Of a DNA stretch of 64,000 nucleotides, positions 43,321 through 51,644 are shown one piece after another. The notes beneath the pieces were generated by a model. That model did no database searches. It was not told the origin of the DNA and was given only the letters and a program-made list of their open reading frames with translations. A program made the position numbers and the translations under genes. This stretch comes from Cupriavidus numazuensis (GTDB lineage: Bacteria > Pseudomonadota > Gammaproteobacteria > Burkholderiales > Burkholderiaceae), in the NCBI RefSeq assembly GCF_905397435.1, contig NZ_CAJPVI010000037.1, forward strand, positions 30,058-94,057. The letters run 5' to 3'. How positions within the stretch are numbered: position 1 is the first letter of the stretch; each line of letters starts with the position of its first letter.

Positions 43321-43918
43321 CTGTTGCCGCGCATCATCTTGCCGAAACCCCGGGTAAACCCCGCGCGGATTTGAACATGCAGGTCGTGCCCTTTTCTCCT
43401 GAAGTGGATATGATGGCCTGAACCTCGTTCCCAAACTTGTTCAGAGGGTCCTGGATGATGGACAGCACGGTGCGCGCTTTCGAAACATCGTACTCATGCA
43501 GCCTGAGTGCGCAGCCGTTCCTGCCGTTTGCGGCCGCACCATCCCAAACCGCCCGCACACTGACCACTTCGTGCCGTCTTGCCAACAGGCGGCCACTCCA
43601 CGGCGTAGGTCTCGCCTGCCTCTATTAATCCGGAGCCGGTCAGGACGCACTACGCGTCTGACCGGCTCCGGAACTCCCTCCTCGCGACCTGTCCCGGCTT
43701 TGCCTGCGCGGACTTGCAAACCCATCTGCGTCACCACGATTGCTGATGGCCGGCCCTTTCTCCATCAAGCCGGACGTCAGGTCGCACATCGCACGGACAC
43801 ACGCCGCAAGGCGTGCATAGTTCCACTTTTCGCGCACGGTGCTCTGCAATTGAGTGTCGTGGGTCGAAGCGTCGTATCGGCCCCGGCGGCCGCGGCGCAT
43901 GGCGACAGGAGCGTGATC
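43321..43918. other. gap with gene debris and a long hairpin
   Basis: No intact gene. A minus-strand frame of 83 codons (43334-43585) reads like protein in its second half (LSIIQDPLNKFGNEVQAIIS) but has only a TTG start and no recognised family. It may be debris continuous with the FdhF fragment. Confidence 0.4.
43630..43671. repeat. perfect 14-bp inverted repeat
   Basis: Arms CCGGAGCCGGTCAG and CTGACCGGCTCCGG with a 14-base loop. There is no T-run on either side, so an intrinsic terminator is not clear. It lies in the gap before the phasin-like gene. Confidence 0.7.
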
Positions 43919-44239
43919 ATGCATCGATTACCGTTTGCCCAGGTCTCGGTGGCCCGGCAAGTCAACCTTGAAGTTCTCAGAGGCGCAGCAGACGTGCTGC
44001 GGCTTACTGAGACGGCATTCGCGCAGTACGAGACGCTGCTGCGATGGAATCTTCATTGGGTGCGCGGCGCCTTTCCCAGCTCCTGGGAATGCGCAATGCA
44101 GTTGCTGGCGATGCACAGGCCCCGGGACATCCTCGCGTTGCAGACGCTCATGATGCAGATGGCTAGTGGTGAAACCCATCACTCCGCGCAAGCGCGCGCG
44201 TTCCACAACGGCTCGCACGCTGCAAGCACATCAACGTAG
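43919..44239 (+). CDS. phasin-like small protein
   Basis: A 106-aa alpha-helical protein. Its pattern RQVNLEVLRGAADVLRLTET, LLRWNLHWVRG and LALQTLMMQMASGETHHSAQ resembles phasin-family helices that coat polyhydroxyalkanoate granules, although it is shorter than typical phasins. ATG 43919 has AGGAG 6-10 bp upstream; longer in-frame ORFs begin within GC-rich debris. The assignment is by character only. The following gene is an Rnk-like protein, and a similar pair order occurs with stress or PHA-related genes, which is inference. Confidence 0.55.
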   Translation: MHRLPFAQVSVARQVNLEVLRGAADVLRLTETAFAQYETLLRWNLHWVRGAFPSSWECAMQLLAMHRPRDILALQTLMMQMASGETHHSAQARAFHNGSHAASTST

Positions 44240-44365
44240 TGGAAGTCACGGCAGACGGCAGGCCAACGCATCGCTCTGCCGAGCGTTGAACGTGCGGCCC
44301 TGAAGGCAGCGCGCAAAAGGTCGCTTACCGATTTACCCCCCGCTGACGCAGATATGGAGAGTCCA

Positions 44366-44791
44366 ATGAATACGAAGCCAATCATCACGGAACTCGATGC
44401 AAGCCGACTCAGGGCACGTGCCAGGATGGCCACCGCGAGGCCGCAGTACAGCGCCGCGTTGGCGCGCTTTCTATCGGCGGCGGATGTCGTACCGGCCGCC
44501 AGGTTTCCGGCGGATGCCATCAGCATGTTCACGACTTTTTGCTGCGTGGATCTGTCGAGGCACCAGAGAATGGTCTGGACTATCAGCTATCCGGAAGAAG
44601 CAGATTTTTCGCTCGGCCGCATCTGCGTGTTCTCGCCGCTGGGCATCGCATTCCTTGGCACACGACGAGGCGGAGTTTCCGAGTGCAGGCCCGCGCTGGA
44701 GATTTCCTTGCGCTTCATTGTCCAGGACATCCTTTTTCAGCCGGAATCTGCCGGCGTGCCGGAATTGAACAGGTGCCGCTCCTGCCACTAA
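44366..44791 (+). CDS. Rnk/GreA-GreB C-terminal-domain-like protein
   Basis: A 141-aa protein similar to Rnk (regulator of nucleoside diphosphate kinase). The N-terminal KPIITELDASRLRARARMAT is typical; VVPAARFPADAISMFTTFCC follows, then TISYPEEADFSLGRICVFSP and the GreA/GreB-like domain ending VQDILFQPESAGVP. Rnk binds RNA polymerase near the secondary channel without the coiled coil of GreA. ATG 44366 has GGAGAG 6 bp upstream. The domain has extra cysteines (FCCVDLS, CRSCH) not usual in Rnk, so it may be diverged. Confidence 0.8.
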   Translation: MNTKPIITELDASRLRARARMATARPQYSAALARFLSAADVVPAARFPADAISMFTTFCCVDLSRHQRMVWTISYPEEADFSLGRICVFSPLGIAFLGTRRGGVSECRPALEISLRFIVQDILFQPESAGVPELNRCRSCH

Positions 44792-44936
44792 CGGCATCCT
44801 GATTCGTCCGACGCCTGCCTCGCCAAGAGCCAACTGCGTAAGGCCTTGGCCTTTGCCTCGCCATTCCCGGCCAATCCCCTATTGCAAAGGCAGTCGACAA
44901 AATGAACAATTGAGCAGCAGAGAAGGGAGATACAGG

Positions 44937-45110
44937 ATGGAAATGCGTTGGGAGAAGCTGTACAGCAGTGGCCTGGGGGAATTTCATCGATCGGATCGAG
45001 CGATATGTCGACCCGTGCGGCGCTCGAGCAGGCTTAACAGGCTCTGGGTCAGCGCGATAGTGGCGATGGTGGCCATACTGGCAATCGGCGGCGCACTGGT
45101 TTTCATTTAG
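44937..45110 (+). CDS. 57-aa single-pass membrane protein
   Basis: ATG 44937 has AAGGGAG about 8 bp upstream, which supports translation. The N-terminal 33 residues are charged and Arg-rich; the C-terminal 20 residues (LWVSAIVAMVAILAIGGALV plus two) form one membrane segment ending at the C-terminus. It looks like a tail-anchored small protein. No family recognised. It follows the Rnk-like gene by about 145 bp and may be its own transcript. Confidence 0.6.
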   Translation: MEMRWEKLYSSGLGEFHRSDRAICRPVRRSSRLNRLWVSAIVAMVAILAIGGALVFI

Positions 45111-45166
45111 TCTTTGGCGAGACTCGGGCGAGCCTTACCAGCCCGGCTCAACGCTCGAAACTCCTC

Positions 45167-45194
45167 AACGCTCCGACGAGTGGCCCGGAGCGTT
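45167..45194. terminator. hairpin between convergent genes
   Basis: Stem AACGCTCCG / CGGAGCGTT with a 10-base loop followed by TT. It lies between the small membrane protein (+) and the PAS-LuxR regulator (-). Confidence 0.5.
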
Positions 45195-45293
45195 TTGAGG
45201 CAGCGGAGCGGCGGACACTTCCGGTCCGGCTTCAGCCGGCTCGACGACGGCGAGCCGATCGTCTCGCCGCCTTCGGGTCGTCACCTTCCATGC

Positions 45294-45911
45294 TCAGGAC
45301 AGCAGCTTCTCGATCAGCTCTGGGGTGCTCGGCACATTGAACTTGCGCAACAGTCGGCTCCTGTAGATCTCAACGGTCCGCGGACTGATGCCAAGGGCTT
45401 TTCCGATCTCCTTCGCGGTCTTGCTGTCGATCAGGAGGGTCGCCACGTCGCGTTCACGGCGAGTCATCGCGCTGCGCGCCTGCGAATCGATCTGCCACAC
45501 ACCTTTGGCTTTCGGCTGCCCAACCGGGACGCCGTCGTCATTGGCCATCTCCACAAACATCCATAGGGCTTCGGCGTAGGGATCGTCGCGATACTCGCTC
45601 GCGCCCGCGACGTTGACCCAGAACAGCTCATCATCCAGGCGCTTCATTAGCCGCGAGTCCGTGAAACGCCCGTGTTGCGCGAGTATCGGAATCACCCGCT
45701 TCCCGAATCGTTCGAAATCGACCTGGTTCGGATACAGCACCCGCACACTCTGTCCCACGAGCTGTTCCCGTGTGGCGCGGAACATTGACGCGAAGGCGAG
45801 ATTGCAGTCGATGATGATGCGCTGTCGCGTGATCATCATGGCGGCGGGCATATGGGCAAATGCGCGGCTGTAATCAACAGCGTCCTGAAGTGCGGGCTTT
45901 GTCATGTTCAT
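45294..45911 (-). CDS. PAS-domain LuxR-family transcriptional regulator
   Basis: About 205 residues. The N-terminal part (about 10-120) is a PAS domain, with FAHMPAAMMITRQRIIIDCN and FASMFRATREQLVGQSVRVL. The C-terminal LuxR HTH runs MTRRERDVATLLIDSKTAKE and GISPRTVEIYRSRLLRKF. There is no receiver domain or membrane segment, so ligand sensing by the PAS domain is likely. The start could be ATG 45911, 45905 or 45950. It is divergent from the isochorismatase-type amidase and MHS transporter, which it probably controls. The intervening 145 bp carries repeated TAGGGG half-sites. Confidence 0.88.
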   Translation of the reverse strand: MNMTKPALQDAVDYSRAFAHMPAAMMITRQRIIIDCNLAFASMFRATREQLVGQSVRVLYPNQVDFERFGKRVIPILAQHGRFTDSRLMKRLDDELFWVNVAGASEYRDDPYAEALWMFVEMANDDGVPVGQPKAKGVWQIDSQARSAMTRRERDVATLLIDSKTAKEIGKALGISPRTVEIYRSRLLRKFNVPSTPELIEKLLS

Positions 45912-45950
45912 TGCTTTTGCATCCCGGTATAGCGCACACGGCAGCGCCAA

Positions 45951-46010
45951 CTCTAGGGGATCTCCTTAGGTATCCGACACGTATTGCTGTAAGTATATAG
46001 GGGTCCTAGA
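45951..46010. promoter_or_regulatory. candidate PAS-LuxR operator with repeated TAGGGG half-sites
   Basis: TAGGGGATC at 45954-45962 and TAGGGGTCC at 45998-46006 are spaced 44 bp, about four helical turns. The first lies in a near-palindrome CTAGGGGATCTCCTTAG. Both sit between the divergent PAS-LuxR and amidase genes. Confidence 0.5.
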
Positions 46011-46056
46011 CTTCCTGGCATCAGATCGATGTTCTTTCAACCCAGGAGGTACAAAC

Positions 46057-46692
46057 ATGGACGATTACAAGAATCGCTCTTACGGCGCTGTAGAGATCGG
46101 CATGCACGGCAAGGTCGGGATCGTGGTGATCGACTACCAGATGGCGTTCACCGACGAGCAATACCCACTCGGTGGTGCGCCGCTGGTCATGCGCGGCCTG
46201 CAGAACACGGCACGGCTGCTCGACGTGGCGCGTCAGCACAACGTGCCTATTGCCAGTTGCTTCACTGCGTACAAGTCTGAGCGCGACATGCCCCACTGGA
46301 AGATTTCGGCAGTGCGCGAGCAATTCCGGCTGGACCATCCCAGCTCGGAACTGGATCCGAGGATCTACGACAAGGACTATGACGTCGTTGTCTGCAAGTT
46401 CGGCCCGTCAATCTTCCATCAGACACCGGTCGTGCCCTACTTCATTCGCGAGGGCGTCGAGACCGTGATCATCACTGGTTGCAACACCAGCGGCTGTATC
46501 CGTGCGTCGACGATCGACAGCTTCCAATGGGGCTTTCGTACCATCGTCCCGGAGGACTGCGTCGGCGATATCGAGGAAGGTCCGCATCGGGACAATCTCC
46601 GCGATGTCGGTCGCCGCTATGCCGACATCTCGTCGGCTGACGAAGTGATCTCGTACATCCAGCGCACGTCCGGTCGCCGGGATCGCGCCTGA
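46057..46692 (+). CDS. isochorismatase-family amidohydrolase (N-carbamoylsarcosine amidase/maleamate amidase-like)
   Basis: A 211-aa cysteine hydrolase. The catalytic triad is visible: Asp in GIVVIDYQMAFTDE, Lys in VVCKFGPSIFHQT, and Cys in TGCNTSGCIRASTIDSFQWG. The cis-peptide before the cysteine helix is also present. The family includes N-carbamoylsarcosine amidase and the maleamate amidase NicF. ATG 46057 has AGGAGGT 6 bp upstream, a strong ribosome-binding site. It is followed by an MHS transporter 96 bp downstream and is divergent from a PAS-LuxR regulator, which fits an inducible uptake-and-hydrolysis unit for an amide or carbamoyl compound. The exact substrate is not inferable. Confidence 0.88.
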   Translation: MDDYKNRSYGAVEIGMHGKVGIVVIDYQMAFTDEQYPLGGAPLVMRGLQNTARLLDVARQHNVPIASCFTAYKSERDMPHWKISAVREQFRLDHPSSELDPRIYDKDYDVVVCKFGPSIFHQTPVVPYFIREGVETVIITGCNTSGCIRASTIDSFQWGFRTIVPEDCVGDIEEGPHRDNLRDVGRRYADISSADEVISYIQRTSGRRDRA

Positions 46693-46788
46693 GATTGCGC
46701 AATGAGCGATGCCGGGGCGCGACCGTGGCAAACCATGGTGCCCCCGTGCATTGCGCACCAGGTGCGGAAAAACATACGGAGGTTGCGA

Positions 46789-48111
46789 ATGGAAAATGCT
46801 ATTTCAACTGCTGCGACGCCTGCGCGACAGGCTGATGTGGCGAAGATCAGGAAAATCGCTGTGGCGAGCGTCATAGGCACCACGGTGGAATGGTATGACC
46901 TGTTCATCTTCGCCACAGCATCGGCGCTCGTCTTCAACAAGGTGTTCTTCCCCAGCTTCGACGCGCTGGTCGGAACGCTGCTCGCGTTCGGGACGTTCGC
47001 TTCTGCCTATGTTGCACGCATGGTCGGAGCAGCCATATTCGGCCATTTCGGCGACCGTCTGGGGCGCAAGTCGATGCTTCTGATCTCGCTGGTCGTGATG
47101 GGCGCCGCCACGTTTTGCATCGGACTGCTGCCTGACTACGCGACGATCGGTATCTGGGCTCCGGTGTTGCTGCTTACGCTGCGAGTCATACAGGGACTGG
47201 CACTCGGCGGCGAATGGGGCGGCGCAGTGCTGATGGCGGTCGAACATGCCCCTCCGGGTAAGCGGGGATTCTATGGCTCCTGGGTGCAGGTCGGTGTGCC
47301 CGCCGGCACGTTGATCGCCAACCTGGCGTTTCTGCTAAGCGCATCGGCGCTGTCGCCCGAAGCGCTGCTATCCTGGGGCTGGCGCATCCCGTTCCTGGCC
47401 AGCATTGTGCTGATCGTCGTCGGCTTGCATATTCGCTTGCACACGTCGGAAACGCCTGCCTTCGACAAGGTGAAGAGCACTGGAGGGCCGGCGCGCCTGC
47501 CGCTCGCGGAAGTGTTCAGAAAATCCTGGAAGCAGGTGATCCTTGGCGGCGTGGCTACCATGTCGACGGGGGCTTCGTTCAACCTGCTTGTGGCATTTGG
47601 CCTCACCTATGGCACGCAATCACTGGGACTGACCCGCGACGCCATGCTGCTGATCGTGCTGTTAGCGTGCGCCGTCTGCATCGTCATGCTGCCGCTGTTC
47701 GGGTGGCTTTCGGACAAGGTTGGCCGCAAGCCGGTAATCATTGGCGGCATCCTTGCCGAGGCCGTGTTCGCGTTCCCGTTCTTCTGGCTGATGGACACGA
47801 AGGACGTCGTCTTCGCCATTGCCGGCTACCTGCTGATGATGGTCGCCTTTGCCGCCAACTATGGTCCTATCGCCACGTTCCTGGCGGAATTGTTCGGGGC
47901 AAGGGTGCGATACTCGGGTCTATCCATGAGCTACATGCTATCGGGGTTGCTCGGTAGCGCAACAACGCCTCTCGTTACGACTGCACTGCTATCGATGACC
48001 GGACGCGGCTCGTCGATTGCCTGGTACATGATCGGCGCTGCATTGCTGTCGGCTGTGGCACTGCTGTTGCTGGCCCGGCATCTGGAAGCCGACCCGCATC
48101 ACCAGCATTGA
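46789..48111 (+). CDS. MHS-family MFS transporter
   Basis: A 440-aa, 12-helix metabolite:proton symporter of the shikimate/proline-betaine type. ASVIGTTVEWYDLFIFATAS at helix 1 and GHFGDRLGRKSMLLISL in the 2-3 loop are hallmarks; RVIQGLALGGEWGGAVLMAV and FGWLSDKVGRKPVIIGG follow. ATG 46789 has CGGAGG 6-8 bp upstream, preferred to an ATG 29 codons earlier. It probably imports the substrate of the preceding amidase. Confidence 0.92.
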   Translation: MENAISTAATPARQADVAKIRKIAVASVIGTTVEWYDLFIFATASALVFNKVFFPSFDALVGTLLAFGTFASAYVARMVGAAIFGHFGDRLGRKSMLLISLVVMGAATFCIGLLPDYATIGIWAPVLLLTLRVIQGLALGGEWGGAVLMAVEHAPPGKRGFYGSWVQVGVPAGTLIANLAFLLSASALSPEALLSWGWRIPFLASIVLIVVGLHIRLHTSETPAFDKVKSTGGPARLPLAEVFRKSWKQVILGGVATMSTGASFNLLVAFGLTYGTQSLGLTRDAMLLIVLLACAVCIVMLPLFGWLSDKVGRKPVIIGGILAEAVFAFPFFWLMDTKDVVFAIAGYLLMMVAFAANYGPIATFLAELFGARVRYSGLSMSYMLSGLLGSATTPLVTTALLSMTGRGSSIAWYMIGAALLSAVALLLLARHLEADPHHQH

Positions 48112-48256
48112 TTACGCAGTTTGCCGTCCTCGAGGGCATCCGATAGACCTGACGCCGAACGCGGGCTTACCCTCCGCGCTGACGGCATCATCGTCTCCAG
48201 GATGCAGCCTGCGACCGAGAAGCGCGTGCCGCCAGCCGCTTCGAGACCGCACTCGG

Positions 48257-49675
48257 CTAAGCTTCCAGCGCATGTTTGGGGGTGGCGCGCTTCCCGGAGG
48301 CGCCACTGCGCGCGAACGTGACCACCACGAGCGCTCCGACCACCAGCACCGCTGCCGCGTACAGCAGGCCGGACGTGAAACTGCTGGTGACGTCGCGCAG
48401 GTAGCCGATGATGACTGCGTTCAGTGCAGCACCGACAATGCCGGCAGCATTGATGAACGCGATGCCGATGGCCCGATGATTTGCCGACATGACAAGATCG
48501 GGCAGCGTCCAGAAGATCGTCATCGCTGCATACGCGCCCGCCGAAGCCGCGCACAGGCCAGCAAGCTTGACCAGCGGGTCGGCGGCAAACGAGGTCAGTC
48601 CCCAGCCGGCGGCCGCGAACAGCATCGGCAGCGCGACGTGCAGACGGCGCTCCTGGTGCTTGTCGGAGCGGCGTCCCCAGACAACCATCGCGACGATGGT
48701 GCACACGTGTGGCACGGCGGTCAGCATGCCGATGGCGAGATCGCTGCTGCTCTGGTTGAAGCTCTTGACGATTTGCGGCACCCAGGTACTGATCATCCCC
48801 AGCGTGTTCACCAGCAGAAAGTAGGCGACTGCCAATTGCATGACCGGCAGCGAGAACAGCGCCTTCGCCAGCGACACCTCCTTCCCCCCTGCCTTCCGGA
48901 CGGGACTGCTGGCGGCGTCTCGCGCCATCATCGCCGCGAGCCGCGCGCGCTCGGCGGGGGTCAGCCACTTCGCTTTTTCCGGCGTGTCATCCAAATACAT
49001 CCAGACCACGATGCCCAGCAACGCCGACGGCAAGCCCTCCAGCATGAACAGCCATTGCCAGCCGTGCAGTCCATGCAGGCCGTCCAGCTTCAGCAGGTAG
49101 CCGGAGACGATGGCGCCAAGCGCCGACGTGACCGGCATGGCGATCATGAAGAAGGCGTTGGCGCGCGCGCGGTGCGCCGACGGGAACCAGAACGTCATGT
49201 ACAGCAGCACGCCAGGCAGGAAGCCCGCTTCAGTGATGCCCACGAGGATGCGCAATATGTAGAGGCTGTTGGCATCCCAGGCGAACATGGTCGCTGTCGA
49301 CGTGAGCCCCCACGCCACCATGATGATGGCGATCCAGCGGCGCGCACCGAGCTTGCCGAGCATGATGTTGCTCGGAATGCCGAACAGGATGTAGGCGCCG
49401 TAGAACACGGTCGACGCCAGGCCGAAGGCAGTGGCCGTGAGCCCGAGGTCACGCCCCATCGTCAGGCCGGCAAAGCCGATGTTGATCCGGTCCAGGAACG
49501 AGAACACGAACAGGACGAACAGGAAGCCGATCAGTCGGCGGTAGATCTTTCGGACAACGGCTTCGTCTGCCGCGGCATCGGCCGCATGAGGTTTAGGGGA
49601 TTCCCGCCCTTGCCGGGGCTGCGATACGGTGGGAACTGGTTTGGCTTCGATCGTCAGATCGCCATCTGCTCTCAT
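48257..49675 (-). CDS. MFS transporter, anion:cation symporter (ACS) family
   Basis: A 472-aa, 12-helix transporter with the ACS pattern: FLFVLFVFSFLDRINIGFAG at helix 1, GAYILFGIPSNIMLGKLGAR in the 2-3 region and LRILVGITEAGFLPGVLLY. ACS members carry organic anions such as 4-hydroxyphenylacetate, phthalate and tartrate. ATG 49675 follows GGAGA by 6 bp. It lies downstream of the tautomerase gene in a leftward unit next to the iac genes, so indole-3-acetate or a related aryl acid is the likely cargo. It is convergent with the MHS transporter gene. Confidence 0.9.
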   Translation of the reverse strand: MRADGDLTIEAKPVPTVSQPRQGRESPKPHAADAAADEAVVRKIYRRLIGFLFVLFVFSFLDRINIGFAGLTMGRDLGLTATAFGLASTVFYGAYILFGIPSNIMLGKLGARRWIAIIMVAWGLTSTATMFAWDANSLYILRILVGITEAGFLPGVLLYMTFWFPSAHRARANAFFMIAMPVTSALGAIVSGYLLKLDGLHGLHGWQWLFMLEGLPSALLGIVVWMYLDDTPEKAKWLTPAERARLAAMMARDAASSPVRKAGGKEVSLAKALFSLPVMQLAVAYFLLVNTLGMISTWVPQIVKSFNQSSSDLAIGMLTAVPHVCTIVAMVVWGRRSDKHQERRLHVALPMLFAAAGWGLTSFAADPLVKLAGLCAASAGAYAAMTIFWTLPDLVMSANHRAIGIAFINAAGIVGAALNAVIIGYLRDVTSSFTSGLLYAAAVLVVGALVVVTFARSGASGKRATPKHALEA

Positions 49676-49788
49676 GACTTGTCTCCTTATCCTTGGTGGA
49701 TGGCTGACGCGATGGCTGAAGGTGGCTTCCGCCTTTTCTCGGACCGTCGTGCGGGGGCCCAGCCTCGCGCGTTCTGTGCTCTGGACTG

Positions 49789-49980
49789 CTAGCGGCCCAG
49801 CGCCTTGGCGGTCTGGCCGCCGATGGCGTAATCGGTCTTCGGCACGTCGAGGAACATCACCCGGACCGACGAGCGGTCCACCCCCAACGTATTGACCGCG
49901 GCATCGGTGACCTCCGTGATGAAGGCCTCTTTTTGCGCCGGCGAACGGCCCTCGATCAGGTAAATCTGCATGACTGGCAC
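49789..49980 (-). CDS. 4-oxalocrotonate tautomerase-family protein
   Basis: A 63-aa small tautomerase with the family pattern MQIYLIEGRSPAQKEAFITE followed by VRVMFLDVPKTDYAIGGQ. The catalytic residue of the family is Pro-1 after removal of Met. Reading from ATG 49971 would leave no proline, but a GTG at 49980 preceded by AAGGAG gives (M)PVMQIYL with Pro in the right place; this decides the start. The family catalyses keto-enol tautomerisation and related chemistry. It lies upstream of the ACS transporter and below a candidate response-regulator site, so it belongs to the iac regulon by position; its role in the pathway is not known to me. Confidence 0.82.
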   Translation of the reverse strand: MPVMQIYLIEGRSPAQKEAFITEVTDAAVNTLGVDRSSVRVMFLDVPKTDYAIGGQTAKALGR

Positions 49981-50134
49981 TGCGTCATCTCCTTCAGTGG
50001 TATTCGGTTGGCCCCGGTTGGCCTCGGTTGCCTTCAGTTGGCTTCGGTGGGTAGCCAAGCGCAGGTTATGGCGTACCGCGAACGGGCGATATTGGGTCGC
50101 GATTGCGCCTGCATGAGGGTTCCCGCAGGGGCCT

Positions 50135-50149
50135 TAGGTATTTCCTTTA
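50135..50149. promoter_or_regulatory. 15-bp conserved site, copy 1 (iac regulon candidate)
   Basis: TAGGTATTTCCTTTA, about 155 bp upstream of the tautomerase start and downstream of the iacG stop. Identical to 53223-53237. The outer AGG...CCT bases are inverted, as in sites of FixJ/NarL-type regulators. It probably serves the leftward tautomerase-transporter unit. Confidence 0.6.
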
Positions 50150-50219
50150 AGCAGGCAACTCGTGTGCGCCGATGCACGACGGGACGCCTCTGTCGGCACG
50201 CGGCGTGCGAGCCGCACGG

Positions 50220-50717
50220 CTATCGCTCGCGCTGCACGCGGTGGAAGTCGCGGTTGAAATAAACCAGCCCTCCGCCCTGCTCGCTGACGGCGATGCGGTC
50301 CAGCGTGACGAAGACCACCGAGTGCGAACCCACCTCCTTGCAGTCGCTGATGCTGCCCTGCAGCTTGACGATGGCGTCCCGCAGCGCAGGCTGATCGGCC
50401 TCGCATTCGTCCCAGATGTCCCAGGAGAAGCGGTCTTCCATCGACACCTTGGTCATGCCGGCGAAGTGCTTCGCAAGCTCCTCCTGGTCACTGCTCAACA
50501 CATTGACGCAGAGACGGCCATTGCGCTGGAAGATGGCGTGCGAGGCACTGCCGCGATTGACGCAAACCAGGATCGTCGGCGGCGAGTCGGTGACGGAGCA
50601 CACGGCACTGGCGGTGATCCCGCACCGTCCGCCCGAACCCTGCGTGGTGACGATATTGACCCCGGCGGGCAGGTGGGCCATGGCCTGGCGGAATTCAGTT
50701 TGATTGACGGCGTTCAT
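50220..50717 (-). CDS. iacG: flavin reductase (iacG-type)
   Basis: A 165-aa flavin:NADH reductase of the FMN-binding split-barrel family. FRQAMAHLPAGVNIVTTQGS, ITASAVCSVTDSPPTILVCV, NRGSASHAIFQRNGRLCVNV and the C-terminal GGLVYFNRDFHRV are typical of HpaC/IacG-like reductases. It would provide reduced flavin to the monooxygenase IacA encoded 2.7 kb away. It is transcribed leftward, divergent from the response-regulator gene and separate from the main iac operon. Family assignment is firm; the symbol rests on iac context. Confidence 0.85.
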   Translation of the reverse strand: MNAVNQTEFRQAMAHLPAGVNIVTTQGSGGRCGITASAVCSVTDSPPTILVCVNRGSASHAIFQRNGRLCVNVLSSDQEELAKHFAGMTKVSMEDRFSWDIWDECEADQPALRDAIVKLQGSISDCKEVGSHSVVFVTLDRIAVSEQGGGLVYFNRDFHRVQRER

Positions 50718-50971
50718 GGGGGCTCGCTACTTGCGGCGTTGTCGGCTTGTGTCAAAGCGTAGGGCAACGCCCCTCTCGACCGCTATCCATGGGAGCTACC
50801 CGGATTCGCAGGGTTGTGCCCCAACCTCTACGTGTTTTCTTTATCGTGCGGCGGGAGTGCTTGGTGTACGCTTCAGACCTAAAGCACCCACGAGAAAGGC
50901 CACATAAGAATGGCCGCAGGAGATACCCTCCGTCGGGACCCATCCAGCATCGCCACAAAAGCCGCCCCGTC

Positions 50972-51607
50972 ATGACTGCTTTATCCGCAATCGTCTACAT
51001 CGTTGACGATGACAAAGAACTTCGCACCTCTCTGGCCTGGCTCCTCGAGACAGTGTCGGTCCAGGCCGAGTGCTTTGCCGGCGCGCGCGAGTTCCTGGCC
51101 GCCTACGATTCCAAGCGGCCGGCCTGCCTGGTGCTCGACGTGCGCATGCCCGAGACAGGCGGCTTCCAGCTCCAGGAAATCCTCAACAAGCAAGGCGCGA
51201 CGCTGCCGATCATCTTCGTTTCCGCGCACGGCGACATTCCGATGTCCGTGAAGGCGCTGCAGAACGGCGCCATTGACTTCATCGAGAAGCCCTACAACCC
51301 GCAGCAGATGCTCGAGAAGATCCAGGGCGCGCTGAAGCAGGCCGTCCAGTTGCACGACTCAGCCGAGCAGCGCCAGAAGATCCGCGCGAAGCTCGACAAG
51401 CTCACCACGCGCGAGCAGGAGATCCTCTGCCGCGTGCTCGACGGCAAGCCAAGCAAGATCATTGCCGACGAACTGCACATCAGTGTGAAGACCGTCGATG
51501 TCCACCGCACCAAGATCCGCGAGAAGCTCGGCGTGGTCAGCACGGCCACGCTGGTGCGCGAGGTGATGGAGGTGTGGGCGTCGTCGATGACCGAGAAGCC
51601 CGGCTGA
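50972..51607 (+). CDS. FixJ/NarL-type response regulator
   Basis: A 211-aa two-domain response regulator. In the receiver domain (about residues 1-125) VYIVDDDKELRTSLAWLL carries the acidic pocket, VLDVRMPETGG the phospho-acceptor aspartate and IEKPYNPQQML the conserved lysine. The output domain is LTTREQEILCRVLDGKPSKI with the recognition helix in SVKTVDVHRTKIREKLGV. ATG 50972 begins the family; an upstream extension of 75 codons is unsupported. It is convergent with the histidine kinase, with 37 bp between stops. It probably activates the iac genes at the 15-bp sites. Confidence 0.92.
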   Translation: MTALSAIVYIVDDDKELRTSLAWLLETVSVQAECFAGAREFLAAYDSKRPACLVLDVRMPETGGFQLQEILNKQGATLPIIFVSAHGDIPMSVKALQNGAIDFIEKPYNPQQMLEKIQGALKQAVQLHDSAEQRQKIRAKLDKLTTREQEILCRVLDGKPSKIIADELHISVKTVDVHRTKIREKLGVVSTATLVREVMEVWASSMTEKPG

Positions 51608-51644
51608 TCCAGGCTGGCACGCTGCCCGCGAGGGACGCGGCTGG

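Noticed and set aside
43334..43585. 83-codon minus-strand ORF as a gene
   Set aside because: Only a TTG start, no ribosome-binding site and no recognised family; it overlaps sequence that looks like FdhF debris.
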